Source of the DNA: Deltaproteobacteria bacterium
GTDB taxonomy: Bacteria > Desulfobacterota_D > UBA1144 > Nemesobacterales > UBA2774
Length of the DNA: 64,000 bases
Direction of reading: 5' to 3'
Assembly: GCA_029262275.1 (NCBI GenBank)
Contig: JAJCZS010000022.1
Location: 1-64,000, forward strand
In this document: positions 44,268-53,356 of the stretch, piece after piece
Position numbering within the stretch: the stretch's first letter is position 1
Layout: the number at the start of each line of letters is the position of its first letter
Notes under the pieces: generated by a model
Seen by the model: only the letters and a program-made list of their open reading frames with translations
Told to the model about the DNA's origin: nothing
Databases searched by the model: none
Made by a program: the position numbers and the translations under genes

Positions 44268-45543
44268 GATTGTTTTTGTAGGTTTCTTTGATTGTAAGCA
44301 CTGCCATAAGGGATACTGCTGATGCTATGGATAGATAGTACCCAGGGGCATTTACGTTGCCAGTGCTTGAGATGAGATATGAAGCCACTAATGGCGCAGA
44401 GCCTCCGAATATTGAAAAACCAATCACATTGCCTAGAGAAATGCCGCTCATCCTAACTTTTGTAGGAAACGATTCAGCCATAAATGGAGCAAATGCTCCT
44501 GCGAATAACACCATCGACAGACCGCCTGCGAGCTGTACTATTATTTTCTGAGTTAGATTATCCCCAGCAAAGGTTTTAAAAAGTAGTACTCCTACCACGA
44601 CCATTCCAGCACAGCCAACAACCAGGGAAGGTTTTCTCCCAACTCTGTCCGATAGATATGCTGATAGAGGAATTAACAAGGTTATTATGCCTAAATTGAT
44701 TGTGTTTATATTGAGTATCTGTGATAAAGGCATTCCGCCAAATCTGATGCCGAAAGTGATTATGTATACGAATATGAAATAAAAACTTACAGCGAACATT
44801 ATTGTTGCTGAGAGTACTACAAGCACGGGGCGCCAGTATTTTGTAAGGGACTCTTTGATGGGGGATTTCGAGGCTTTCCCTGATTCAATCAGATTGGTGA
44901 ATATGTCTGATTCTTCAATGATTTTTCTAAGAAACAGTGCAGCTATTCCTGTGAGTGCTCCAAGTAAAAATGGAATGCGCCATCCCCATGACATAAGGTC
45001 TTGCTGTGACATTGAGCTAGACACCAGGCCACACACTGCAGATGCAAGCAATATCCCAGTGGTTGTGCCAAAGAGTGACATGCTGCCGTATAGTCCTTTT
45101 AAATTAGGCGGCGCAAGCTCTGTAAAGAGTGACAGTGTAGCGGAGCGCTCGCCTCCAACAGATAGTGCTTGGGCAATTCGTAAAACTATAAGAAGCACTG
45201 TCGCTGAAATTCCAATACTTGCATAAGTTGGTAGTAGTCCAATTAATACTGTTGGGAACGTCATCAAGATAACTGTAAGTATAAAAGCGTTTTTTCTGCC
45301 GAATCTATCACCTATGCTTCCTATTATTAGCGACCCTAGAGGGCGGAATAAAAAACTGAGTGCGAATATCATAAATGTAGATAGAATTGCGATTGTTTCA
45401 CTCGCAAAAGGAAAAAATAGTTTTGAGAGGATTATTGCATAGAACCCAAACAACGAGAAATCATACCATTCCAAGATGATCGCAAGTGTGCTTGCAAGTA
45501 TAGTTTTCTTATGGGGTAGGGCGCTCTTTTGAGTGTTGGGCAT
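44260..45543 (-). CDS. MFS transporter, metabolite:H+ symporter type
   Basis: 427 aa, 12 transmembrane helices. Begins TILASTLAIILEWYDFSLFG and shows SIGDRFGRKNAFI (loop 2-3 motif) typical of the MHS family (ProP, KgtP, ShiA). It imports an organic acid, osmolyte or similar. Substrate cannot be read. No clear RBS before the ATG. Confidence 0.87.
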   Translation of the reverse strand: MPNTQKSALPHKKTILASTLAIILEWYDFSLFGFYAIILSKLFFPFASETIAILSTFMIFALSFLFRPLGSLIIGSIGDRFGRKNAFILTVILMTFPTVLIGLLPTYASIGISATVLLIVLRIAQALSVGGERSATLSLFTELAPPNLKGLYGSMSLFGTTTGILLASAVCGLVSSSMSQQDLMSWGWRIPFLLGALTGIAALFLRKIIEESDIFTNLIESGKASKSPIKESLTKYWRPVLVVLSATIMFAVSFYFIFVYIITFGIRFGGMPLSQILNINTINLGIITLLIPLSAYLSDRVGRKPSLVVGCAGMVVVGVLLFKTFAGDNLTQKIIVQLAGGLSMVLFAGAFAPFMAESFPTKVRMSGISLGNVIGFSIFGGSAPLVASYLISSTGNVNAPGYYLSIASAVSLMAVLTIKETYKNNLS

Positions 45544-45695
45544 AACTAAGGATAATGATTTTTAGCAACTGAGTATAGTCTTGTTAGGAAAATAATTCAA
45601 TGGGAGGGTCTTGCATTAGGTATAAAGTACTACTATACGCTCAAAAGCGTTACTGGGAATTCCACAATAAAACAAATCGCCGAGCAAATCTGATA

Positions 45696-45998
45696 CTACG
45701 ACTTAATCTGTTCCACGAGTTGCAATACAAATTCTTCTCTCTCTTCTTCCGACATACGAACAGAGCCTTTTTCTACTAGTATGGAAATCATCAGTAGTGC
45801 AAATTCGACCCGGTCTTCTTTTGACAACTTAGGGAGGACAGTCTCAAGACATTTAGGCATAAGTCCAGCCATAATCTGAGGCATTCTGCCGCGGCTGGTC
45901 TTTGTGCTGCTTGCCAGGATTCGTGGCATCATAGACTCTAAGGCACTATCCTTTCTTTCCCTAGTCATCCATTTGGATAACTCTTGGATTTCACTCAT
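45696..45998 (-). CDS. Hypothetical Met-rich small protein
   Basis: 100 aa from ATG 45998, chosen because GAGGAGG sits just upstream; an extended frame to 46073 exists without RBS. Amphipathic helices with the repeated pattern MMPRIL, MPQIMAGLMPKCLETVLPKL. Cytoplasmic, no known domain. Downstream of 75 bp of possible leader. Confidence 0.55.
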   Translation of the reverse strand: MSEIQELSKWMTRERKDSALESMMPRILASSTKTSRGRMPQIMAGLMPKCLETVLPKLSKEDRVEFALLMISILVEKGSVRMSEEEREEFVLQLVEQIKS

Positions 45999-46303
45999 AA
46001 AAGCCTCCTCACACAGAGTGTGCTTTAATGATGATGTCCCCATCCTTCTCTTGTTAAGGGTTTCTTCCGACATTCGTGAAATGCTAGTTGTGGTACCCCT
46101 ACCTAATTAATAGTATGCACCTTTTTAGTATTAAAATAAAGCGTTATTTCTTTTAGAAATTGTGGATTGATTTCCTTAGATACATTAAATTCTATCTATT
46201 TGCAATATTTGCAGGTGTTTACCTGAAATAGTTAAAGTGCAAAGGATTATATGAATTTGACCACATATAACCCTTTGCATACGAGCGTTCGAATTAATTT
46301 GTA
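45999..46303. other. 305-bp region without a supported gene
   Basis: Lies between a hypothetical gene (ATG 45998, minus) and the end of the thaumatin-like gene (46304). An upstream in-frame extension of the first gene is possible. AT-rich; no hairpin terminator seen. Confidence 0.35.
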
Positions 46304-48316
46304 CTATAACTTAGCTATCCTGCTAAATCTTCTTAAGATCAAGAATGCTGGAATTAGTAGATATAGTAGATTTGAAGCAGGTGTTTTGCCCTTTGGAGCA
46401 AGTGAACATCCGCCGCCTCCGCCATCTGATGCGTCCAATCTATCCGGCAATCCATCGCCATTTGAGTCGACTAAAGTAAGGGGTGTGCCGCCATGGTCAG
46501 GATCAAAAATATCTAGAAATCCGTCGCCATTTGAGTCTGTTGTATCATCGGGAAGGCCATCGCCATCATTGTCCCCAAAGCCTCCGCTTTCTTCAAAGTC
46601 TGTTTTGCCATCGTTATCTGAATCTATATCAAGTGTGTCAGGAATACCGTCCCCATCTGTATCAGGAGATATGAACGCCTCTGAACCCTGAGATGGGTCT
46701 CCAATATCTGCAAGCCCGTCCTGGTCGACATCAGTAGTATCATCCACTCGACCGTTGAAGTCCTGATCAAAAGCTACACCGCCTGCATCTATAATATCAG
46801 GCAGACCGTCATTGTCTGAATCAAGATCAAAAGCATTTGGAATTCCATCACCGTCGGCATCGTTCATATCAGCTATTTCTCTTGTCTGTTGATTAGCTTG
46901 CAAAGCAAAAGTTTCCTGGGCATCCGGTATACAGTCGTTGTCCGAGTCGGTGTCGCTGTTATTACATACATTATCCCCATCGCTGTTTATACAGCAGAAG
47001 TTAATTGTATAACTGGTAACACTTCCTGCTTTAGCCTCACAAGCGAATAGTTTAATTGCATCGTCGAATGGAAAAGCATATGCCGTAGGGCTTGCGTCGT
47101 TAAACACAGAAGCTACCGGCTGGGCGTTTGATTGCCAGTTTGAGTTGTTCCCTGCAACACAAGCTCCGTCAGGAAAAGCATTTGGGAACCCGGGTGCCCA
47201 ATCGGGACATCCACAGCAGTCGGGGTTGTTTTGATTAAGAGTAAAGCAAGAACCTGCATTAACACCTGTGCAAGCCCAGAGCTGACCATTTGTGGTATTG
47301 CCTATGGTAGTATCGCAATCAGTTCCAAGAATTGTTCCGTTTTTCTCACAGAAGCCAGAGTTTCCGCAATCCTGGGTGTAGGGTGGGCCGCAATCACCGT
47401 CAGCACTGCATGATTTCCGGCAAAATTTCTCAGGAGCTATGCAGCCTACATAGGTGCTTCCCTGATTTTGAGTATCAGTCATTTGCATGTCAGCCGGGCA
47501 GTTGGCTTGTGATATAGCAAACTCTGTGGTTCCGCCCCATGTAGAGTGAGGCAGTACAGATTGAGTTAAACCTTGCGGGGCGCATCCTTTCTTATCTGTA
47601 CATCCAGGGCTTCCGCAAAAGTATGGATTCACGCACATGTTCAGATTCGGATCGCAGCTCCATTTAAAACCGAAGCCAAAAAGAGCGTAACAGTCAGAGT
47701 CTTGAGAGCAGGTTGAATTATTTTTGCCCGGAAGGTTTCCTGTAAAAATACAGTTTGAATTACTTGTGCAGTCATATGTGCTTGGATCTGGGATCATATC
47801 AACTGAGACATTTCCCCCGTCTACCATGCTCACGTCATAGCTATCCTGTCCGTTTTGTACAAATGTTATTTCTGCTAATGTAGCGGGCGGTATTCCAGTG
47901 TTTTCGCAGTCAAGAGTAAAATTGCCTGCCGAGTCCGTGCACCCCCCCGTGTCGCAACAGTTTGCTGGAGGGTTATTGTTTGGTCCAAACGCCGGGCACA
48001 TATTATTTGCCATAAAATTGCATCCTGTTCTTGCCCAGAACCTCCCACTGTTATAGCTAAGAGGCACTTGCACAGTTGCTGTGTCTCCCGACATCATTTC
48101 CCAACCACCAAAGGTTGTAACGGTCTGACCTGGAATCGTAACAGACTGTACTTTTGGGTTTGCCCCAACCCATATAGTGTCTGAGCAGTTGTTGTTAATA
48201 GTGATTGTATGTGTAGATTGCGCGTAAGCTGTGTAGTTCTCTGCATTTATGAGCAAAGACATAAATGAAGCAAGAAAAAGCAAAGAAAAAAGCTTTGTAA
48301 CCGTTTTGAAATTCAT
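46304..48316 (-). CDS. Thaumatin-like protein with TSP3 calcium repeats and C-terminal anchor
   Basis: 670 aa: signal peptide (1-33, ending AYAQ); a thaumatin-like beta domain (about 36-180, ITINNNCSDTIWVGANP, WARTGCNF); a Cys-rich region (about 180-430); a thrombospondin type 3-like array of DxDxDG units (about 460-625, e.g. DADGDGIPNAFDLDSDNDG); and a tail GGGGCSLAPKGKT, hydrophobic helix and RR (about 636-670). The tail resembles GGGCS-type CTERM anchors, with the Cys perhaps lipidated or cleaved by a rhombosortase-like enzyme; none is in this window. Likely a calcium-stabilised surface protein. Confidence 0.8.
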   Translation of the reverse strand: MNFKTVTKLFSLLFLASFMSLLINAENYTAYAQSTHTITINNNCSDTIWVGANPKVQSVTIPGQTVTTFGGWEMMSGDTATVQVPLSYNSGRFWARTGCNFMANNMCPAFGPNNNPPANCCDTGGCTDSAGNFTLDCENTGIPPATLAEITFVQNGQDSYDVSMVDGGNVSVDMIPDPSTYDCTSNSNCIFTGNLPGKNNSTCSQDSDCYALFGFGFKWSCDPNLNMCVNPYFCGSPGCTDKKGCAPQGLTQSVLPHSTWGGTTEFAISQANCPADMQMTDTQNQGSTYVGCIAPEKFCRKSCSADGDCGPPYTQDCGNSGFCEKNGTILGTDCDTTIGNTTNGQLWACTGVNAGSCFTLNQNNPDCCGCPDWAPGFPNAFPDGACVAGNNSNWQSNAQPVASVFNDASPTAYAFPFDDAIKLFACEAKAGSVTSYTINFCCINSDGDNVCNNSDTDSDNDCIPDAQETFALQANQQTREIADMNDADGDGIPNAFDLDSDNDGLPDIIDAGGVAFDQDFNGRVDDTTDVDQDGLADIGDPSQGSEAFISPDTDGDGIPDTLDIDSDNDGKTDFEESGGFGDNDGDGLPDDTTDSNGDGFLDIFDPDHGGTPLTLVDSNGDGLPDRLDASDGGGGGCSLAPKGKTPASNLLYLLIPAFLILRRFSRIAKL

Positions 48317-48440
48317 CGCATCCCTCCTAGAAATACCATCCTAATAATATAATACCTTACTAATATTTAGTACGTAATCAAAGTGGTAGGTGGATTAGAA
48401 AAAAGTTAAAGAGAATATTAATGTTAGCGCACACTGTACG

Positions 48441-48480
48441 CAGAAAAGCCCTAGGAGCGGTTAGGCTCCCAAGGCTTTTG
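48441..48480 (-). terminator. Rho-independent terminator
   Basis: Minus strand AAAAGCC/GGGAGC pairs with GCTCC/GGGCTTTT with a small internal loop. It ends the second FGVQ-peptide operon. Confidence 0.7.
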
Positions 48481-48514
48481 GTTGGATGGAGGATGGTATG
48501 GTCTATTTGAGAAA

Positions 48515-48790
48515 TTAAATTTCTTTGTTGCTGTCCAAAGCTACTCCGAAAACGTAGTATCTATCATTATCATACGTATTCTCTGACGATTCAGTTTCAT
48601 TTGAGCTGCTGAGCTTCTGAACATGAAACGTATCGGAGAGGCTTTGGGCTACATAACCGCCGTGTGCGCTATCACTTACTTCTGAGGTCTGAAGCGGAAT
48701 CTGAACTCCGAATGCATTAACCTCTGCCTGTGATACTAGTGGAAATGTTGCCACTAATGCTAAAACTGTTGCTAGTACAAAACCTTTCAT
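48515..48790 (-). CDS. FGVQ-family small secreted protein, second gene of operon copy 2
   Basis: 91 aa, paralog of the 42596 product: signal peptide, NAFGVQIPLQTSEVSDSAHG, GGYVAQSLSDTFHVQKLSSS, C-terminal YYVFGVALDSNKEI. The signal peptide is more diverged than in the other three. GGAGGCAGTAAA before the ATG. No MarR palindrome in the 65-bp gap to its partner, so it depends on the upstream gene's promoter. Confidence 0.7.
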   Translation of the reverse strand: MKGFVLATVLALVATFPLVSQAEVNAFGVQIPLQTSEVSDSAHGGYVAQSLSDTFHVQKLSSSNETESSENTYDNDRYYVFGVALDSNKEI

Positions 48791-48855
48791 TTTACTGCCT
48801 CCTATAATTTTTTTATTAAACTTCTGCTGCTAGTTACAAAACCAATCGCTCATAT

Positions 48856-49131
48856 TTATGAATTAGGTGATGAACTTCTTAGTTTCTGTACAACAAATGA
48901 ATCTGCTGCACTACTTGCCACATGGCTTCCGGCACTTGCTTTGTCAGACTGTAGACTTTGTACTACTAGTGTGTCTGAGGGGCTTGATGCAACGTATCCG
49001 CCTCTGATGTTGTCACTTACCTCGGCACTCTGTACCGGTAGCTGCACTCCAAAAGCATTTACCTCTGCCTGTGATACTGCTGGAATACTAAGTCCTACAA
49101 CTAATGCTCCTGCGATTAATAATTTTTTCAT
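48856..49131 (-). CDS. FGVQ-family small secreted protein, first gene of operon copy 2
   Basis: 91 aa, almost the same as the 42933 product through residue 84 (one residue, Ser to Asn, before FGVQLP), then a different tail RSSSPNS. DNA is also near-identical, including the upstream RBS, the GTTCGTAATATT block and the operator. This implies a recent duplication of the unit, with a lag in divergence between first and second genes. Confidence 0.75.
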   Translation of the reverse strand: MKKLLIAGALVVGLSIPAVSQAEVNAFGVQLPVQSAEVSDNIRGGYVASSPSDTLVVQSLQSDKASAGSHVASSAADSFVVQKLRSSSPNS

Positions 49132-49188
49132 TTTACTGCCTCCTGTGTTTGCGGTGTGAGCCGCGTTTTTTTTGTGTTCGTAATATTA

Positions 49189-49202
49189 GTTGCAATTGCA
49201 AC
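49189..49202. promoter_or_regulatory. MarR-type operator, FGVQ operon copy 2 / MFS operon
   Basis: GTTGCAATTGCAAC, a perfect 14-bp palindrome, lies 58 bp upstream of the peptide gene on one side and 69 bp upstream of the MFS gene on the other, so it could serve both. Confidence 0.7.
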
Positions 49203-49270
49203 CAAAAAGGATTCAGGGTTTCGAAATTTATTTGCTTTTGCTTTTGCTTAGGGTTAATTAGTCATTAATC

Positions 49271-50866
49271 ATGGGAACAATAGGCAGACCCCCTTCAGTA
49301 CCTCCACTCATACAAACAGAGCCAATCAGAGCGGCTTCAAAGAAAAGAACAGGCCATTGGGTACTTGCGGCAACCATACTTGGCGCAAGTATGGCATATA
49401 TAGACGGGACCGCCGTAAATGTTGCCCTGCCTGCACTTCAAGAGCAGCTTGATGCCACAATAGTAGATATGCAGTGGGTGATTGAGGCTTATGCTCTATT
49501 TCTGGCCTCACTCATACTAGTCGGAGGAGCTCTAGGGGACCGTTACGGAAGAAGGCTCATATATGCAATTGGTATTGCTTTATTTGCAGTAGCTTCGGTT
49601 CTCTGCGGTATATCGGAGAATGTGACAGAGCTTATTTACTTCAGAGCGCTTCAGGGAATAGGAGGCGCGCTAATGATTCCAGGTAGTTTGGCAATAATCA
49701 CAGTGTTTTTTGATGAATCAGAGCGAGGGAAAGCAATTGGGACCTGGGGTGCTTTCTCGGCAATTACAACTGCTGTTGGACCTGTTCTGGGTGGTTGGCT
49801 TGTGGAGGAAGTATCTTGGCGCTGGATATTCTTTATTAATGTACCAATAGCTGTAGTTGTTTTGTTTCTCTTGTTCTTACGGGTCCCCGAGTCAAAAGGA
49901 GAGCTTGCGAAGTGCAAGATTGATTACTGGGGTGCAGTGCTCGCGACTGTTGGACTTGGTGGAATAATCTACGGATTGATCGAGTCTGCCGCATTAGGGT
50001 TCACTGATCCGATTGTGTTTGGGTCAATTCTAATTGGAGTTATATCCATAATAGCTTTTGTGATAGTTGAGCATAGAGTTGAAGCCCCTATGATGCCCCT
50101 TAAACTGTTCCGCTCCAGAACATTCAGTGGAGCAAACTTGGTTACTTTGCTGATGTATGCCCCTTTGGGAGGCGCTCTGTTCTTTCTGCCTTTTGCAATG
50201 ATTCAAATATTTGACTATACGGTAACCGGGGCCGGGGCCTCGTTTATGCCTATTATAATTCTCCTCTTTTTAATGTCGCGTTGGTCAGGAGGATTGGTAG
50301 ATAAATACGGTGCTAAGTTGCCTCTTGTGGTCGGAAACATAATCCAAGCTTTGGGTTATGCTTTATTTGCTCTGCTGGGAGGCGGAGGCAACTATTTCTA
50401 TACTTTCTTCCCGGGAATGTTTGTTCTAGGTCTTGGGCTTGCCCTATGTGTGGCACCTCTAACCACTGCTGTTATGAATGCAGTGCCTACTGCTTTCTCA
50501 GGTACTGCCTCTGGAATAAACAATGCCGTGTCTAGAGTCTCAGGGCTAGTTGCGATTGCTGTATTAGGCATAATAATGCTCTTTTTGTTTAGCTCCGGGA
50601 TGGATAACGGTATGCATCTGAGTGATATTCCCCAGGAAGTTCAGGAAGCTTTTAAAGGGGAGTATATTAATTTGGCAAATGCTGAGATGCCTATAGGGAT
50701 TAGTCCCGAGATAGAGCAGAAGCTCAATAATTTGATTAAACTTTCCTATGTTAAAAGCTTTAATACATTAATGTACATTGCCGCTGTGCTATGTTTATTA
50801 AGTGCGCTGATAGCATGGTTTATGATTAGAGATGGAAAAAAATATAAAGAGGAAACCAATGAGTGA
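49271..50866 (+). CDS. MFS drug efflux transporter, DHA2 (EmrB/QacA) type
   Basis: 531 aa, about 14 helices. Family motifs: YIDGTAVNVALPALQEQL, GGALGDRYGRRLIY (motif A) and GTWGAFSAITTAVGPVLGG. It should pump drugs, dyes or fatty acids out of the cell. It lies near a MarR-type operator, as many EmrB-like pumps do. The stop overlaps the ChrR-like cupin gene by 8 nt, so they are an operon. No RBS visible before ATG. Confidence 0.9.
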   Translation: MGTIGRPPSVPPLIQTEPIRAASKKRTGHWVLAATILGASMAYIDGTAVNVALPALQEQLDATIVDMQWVIEAYALFLASLILVGGALGDRYGRRLIYAIGIALFAVASVLCGISENVTELIYFRALQGIGGALMIPGSLAIITVFFDESERGKAIGTWGAFSAITTAVGPVLGGWLVEEVSWRWIFFINVPIAVVVLFLLFLRVPESKGELAKCKIDYWGAVLATVGLGGIIYGLIESAALGFTDPIVFGSILIGVISIIAFVIVEHRVEAPMMPLKLFRSRTFSGANLVTLLMYAPLGGALFFLPFAMIQIFDYTVTGAGASFMPIIILLFLMSRWSGGLVDKYGAKLPLVVGNIIQALGYALFALLGGGGNYFYTFFPGMFVLGLGLALCVAPLTTAVMNAVPTAFSGTASGINNAVSRVSGLVAIAVLGIIMLFLFSSGMDNGMHLSDIPQEVQEAFKGEYINLANAEMPIGISPEIEQKLNNLIKLSYVKSFNTLMYIAAVLCLLSALIAWFMIRDGKKYKEETNE

Positions 50867-51545
50867 TTTAGACTATATAAACGGAGATATGAGCAAATTT
50901 GTATCAACCGATACAAACAAAATGAAATGGCAAGAGAGCCCAAGCGGGACAGTATGGCGAAAGAGGCTCCACTTGGTTGGCCCAAGCGAGGCGGGCCAAG
51001 TTACATCACTCGTTATGTATGAGGCTAATTCCGATTTTCATGCCCATTCCCACCCGGGAGGGGAGGAAATACTTGTGCTTGGAGGAACGTTCTCTGATGA
51101 AAGGGGAGACTTCACAGCCGGCACGTATTTACTTAACCCCGAAGGATACGAACATACTCCTTTCTCGAAAGAGGGCGGGATTATTTTTGTTAAGCTAAGG
51201 CAGTATCCAGGCAATGACCGAAGCCAAATTGTGGTTGACACGCAAAACTTGGAGTGGATTGAATCAGTGCCCGGCATCTCTATAAAAATGCTCTATTCAG
51301 AACTTAACTATCCAGAGGAAGTGAGCCTTCAAAAATGGGACGGTGGAGCATCACCTGGCGAAATCAGTTATCCGCAAGGGGCAGAGCTTCTAATTTTGAA
51401 GGGAGATCTTCAAGATGAAAATGGCTCATATCCCGAGATGAGCTGGATCAGATATCCTGCTGGATTTAAACATACACCTTCATCCCCAAGTGGATGTGAG
51501 TTCTATATAAAGAGGGGAGGGGTTTCTTCTCTAAATTCTATCTGA
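50859..51545 (+). CDS. ChrR-like double-cupin protein
   Basis: 228 aa from ATG 50859, chosen because GAGGAAACCA precedes it inside the upstream gene. Two cupin domains of the anti-sigma ChrR type: residues about 35-120 (FHAHSHPGGEEILVLGGTF, EGYEHTPF) and about 130-225 (GGASPGEISYPQGAELLILKG, AGFKHTPS). Conserved His and Glu in the first domain could bind zinc. No zinc-binding ASD domain and no sigma factor nearby, so it is probably an enzyme or metabolite-binding protein. Confidence 0.82.
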   Translation: MSDLDYINGDMSKFVSTDTNKMKWQESPSGTVWRKRLHLVGPSEAGQVTSLVMYEANSDFHAHSHPGGEEILVLGGTFSDERGDFTAGTYLLNPEGYEHTPFSKEGGIIFVKLRQYPGNDRSQIVVDTQNLEWIESVPGISIKMLYSELNYPEEVSLQKWDGGASPGEISYPQGAELLILKGDLQDENGSYPEMSWIRYPAGFKHTPSSPSGCEFYIKRGGVSSLNSI

Positions 51546-51610
51546 GCTAGCTTCTGCCCAAAGAAGGATTGCTTTGGGCAGAAGAAAGAAATTTGATTGC
51601 AAGTTGATGC

Positions 51611-52714
51611 TTACTCTGCAGCTTTTAACTCCGCTGTTATATCCACCACTCCAGATCCCATTCCATGTACAGGAAAGCTAAGTCTCTTTCCTTTTGAGCT
51701 CATGTCCAATTTGTTCATATCAACAGATCTTAGCGACATGTTTTCATAAGAACGGTAGTAGAGAATTTTGTTTGCAAGATCCTTGATCACGACCCATTGT
51801 GTGTAGTCATGGAAAGTTTCTCCATTTTCAAAGTCCCTGACTAACCCTACGGGTATATCTACATTGTTAAGTATGTGCTCTGAGAGGTTTACAATATCAG
51901 CTGCTGTGTCTCCTTTGTCAGCTAGATAGGCCATAGCTGCGGCTCTTACAAATCTTGAAGGAGGTGTGGGATCCCCTGGGATACCTTTAAGCCCCGTTCC
52001 CTGACCTGTACCTGCAAAACTGATTCCATTTATTACAGTAGGCTTAACATTTTCTGCATTTAGGTCCACGTAGTTTCTAAGATTCGTTACATGCCAGTCG
52101 TACTTAGGAGAGTTTGTCATAACACCAACACTGTCGTATATCTTGAGTCCGTTGTCTGAGTATTCAATGACTATACCCTTTCCGTCTGCTTGATAGACAG
52201 CATAGTGCACTGGGACTACGATATTATTGAGCACTTCAAGTTTTTCGCCCCAAACTGTTAATTTGGGTAGCTCCTTTTTAACTTCCTCGATTGTGGCAAA
52301 GTTTTGGAGAATATACAAAGGTAGGTCCAAATTAGACATCGCTCTTGATTTGCTTTTTGTTGGAGGATCAACAAACTTTGCCTCACCAGGAAAATACAGT
52401 TCCCCCACTGAGAGACCTACTTCGTTAAATCCATCAGTAGCTATATCCAGACCAAAACCGTCTAGATAAATTACACCGTATTTTGAAGTCCACTTTTTAC
52501 CATCACTGCCATTTGGTAGTTTTGATGTCCTTTTTTGTCCTTTAGGTTGGACAATAACATTTGAATTTAGTTTCTGAGCAAACTCCATACTACGCCCTAT
52601 TACTACAGAGCCGTCTTTTGATGTAAGTCTAAACTCTGTGCATGCGTTTGAGCTGAGAGGTGCAGTGCTGAAAAGAATCAACAGAATTGAAATATAGAGA
52701 ATTGATGTCCTCAT
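51611..52714 (-). CDS. Exported Ntn amidohydrolase (choloylglycine hydrolase / acylase family)
   Basis: 367 aa with a signal peptide (1-24, ending SSNA) cut just before Cys25, which would be the Ntn nucleophile of CTEFRLTSKDGSVVIGRSME. The mature protein is typical of linear amide hydrolases (bile-salt hydrolase, penicillin V acylase), and periplasmic members often degrade N-acyl-homoserine lactones. MTNSPKYDWHVTNLRNYV contains the conserved Asn-Trp-His positions. AAAGGAG precedes the ATG. Confidence 0.88.
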   Translation of the reverse strand: MRTSILYISILLILFSTAPLSSNACTEFRLTSKDGSVVIGRSMEFAQKLNSNVIVQPKGQKRTSKLPNGSDGKKWTSKYGVIYLDGFGLDIATDGFNEVGLSVGELYFPGEAKFVDPPTKSKSRAMSNLDLPLYILQNFATIEEVKKELPKLTVWGEKLEVLNNIVVPVHYAVYQADGKGIVIEYSDNGLKIYDSVGVMTNSPKYDWHVTNLRNYVDLNAENVKPTVINGISFAGTGQGTGLKGIPGDPTPPSRFVRAAAMAYLADKGDTAADIVNLSEHILNNVDIPVGLVRDFENGETFHDYTQWVVIKDLANKILYYRSYENMSLRSVDMNKLDMSSKGKRLSFPVHGMGSGVVDITAELKAAE

Positions 52715-52936
52715 TTGGGTCTCCTTTAATAATTAAAATTAGGAATTCGAAAATTGAAATGCTCTCTTAGTCCTTAATTAAAGATACCCAACTTCTTGAG
52801 AGTATGAGTAGCATCTTTGGAACTACGTTAGATTAGTATATTAAATCTGGGAACACCCGTAATCTTCAGGTAGAATCCTAAGCCTGGAATTGTTTATAAC
52901 AACACGAAAATATTCGGATTCATAAAGGAGTAAGAA

Positions 52937-53314
52937 ATGACTGATACATATAAAGTTGAAGCAGAAGTGCTCGAGCGCAGCCGCCAGTGGATACAGGATT
53001 TCAATAATAAAAATGTAAAAGGTTGTGTGGACGCTTATACCGCAGACGCTGTAATGAATGCTAGACCCATGGGAACCTATAAAGGGATAGGTGAGATAGA
53101 AGGGTTCTGGAAACCATTTATTGAGACAGGTGCTGCAGAGCTTGAATATAGCAATGTTGAAGTGGCTGTTGAAAATGAAAATACAGTTCTACTAAGAGCT
53201 GATTGGAAGATGAATATCGGAAAAGGCGTAGTCATCCAAGAAAGATGGGTAAAACAGTCAGACGGTAAATGGCTCTTGGAATATGATGATTTTGAAGTAC
53301 AAGAGCAGTATTAA
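52937..53314 (+). CDS. SnoaL/DUF4440-like NTF2-fold protein
   Basis: 125 aa with ERSRQWIQDFNNKNVKGCVDAYTADAVM at the start and WKMNIGKGVVIQERWVKQSDGKWLLEYDDFEV at the end, a common nuclear-transport-factor-2-like pattern for small-molecule enzymes or binding proteins. AAAGGAG precedes the ATG. Single gene. Substrate unknown. Confidence 0.83.
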   Translation: MTDTYKVEAEVLERSRQWIQDFNNKNVKGCVDAYTADAVMNARPMGTYKGIGEIEGFWKPFIETGAAELEYSNVEVAVENENTVLLRADWKMNIGKGVVIQERWVKQSDGKWLLEYDDFEVQEQY

Positions 53315-53356
53315 AATTCCTATATCCTAAAATATGTAGCCTTCAATAAGTTTCTC

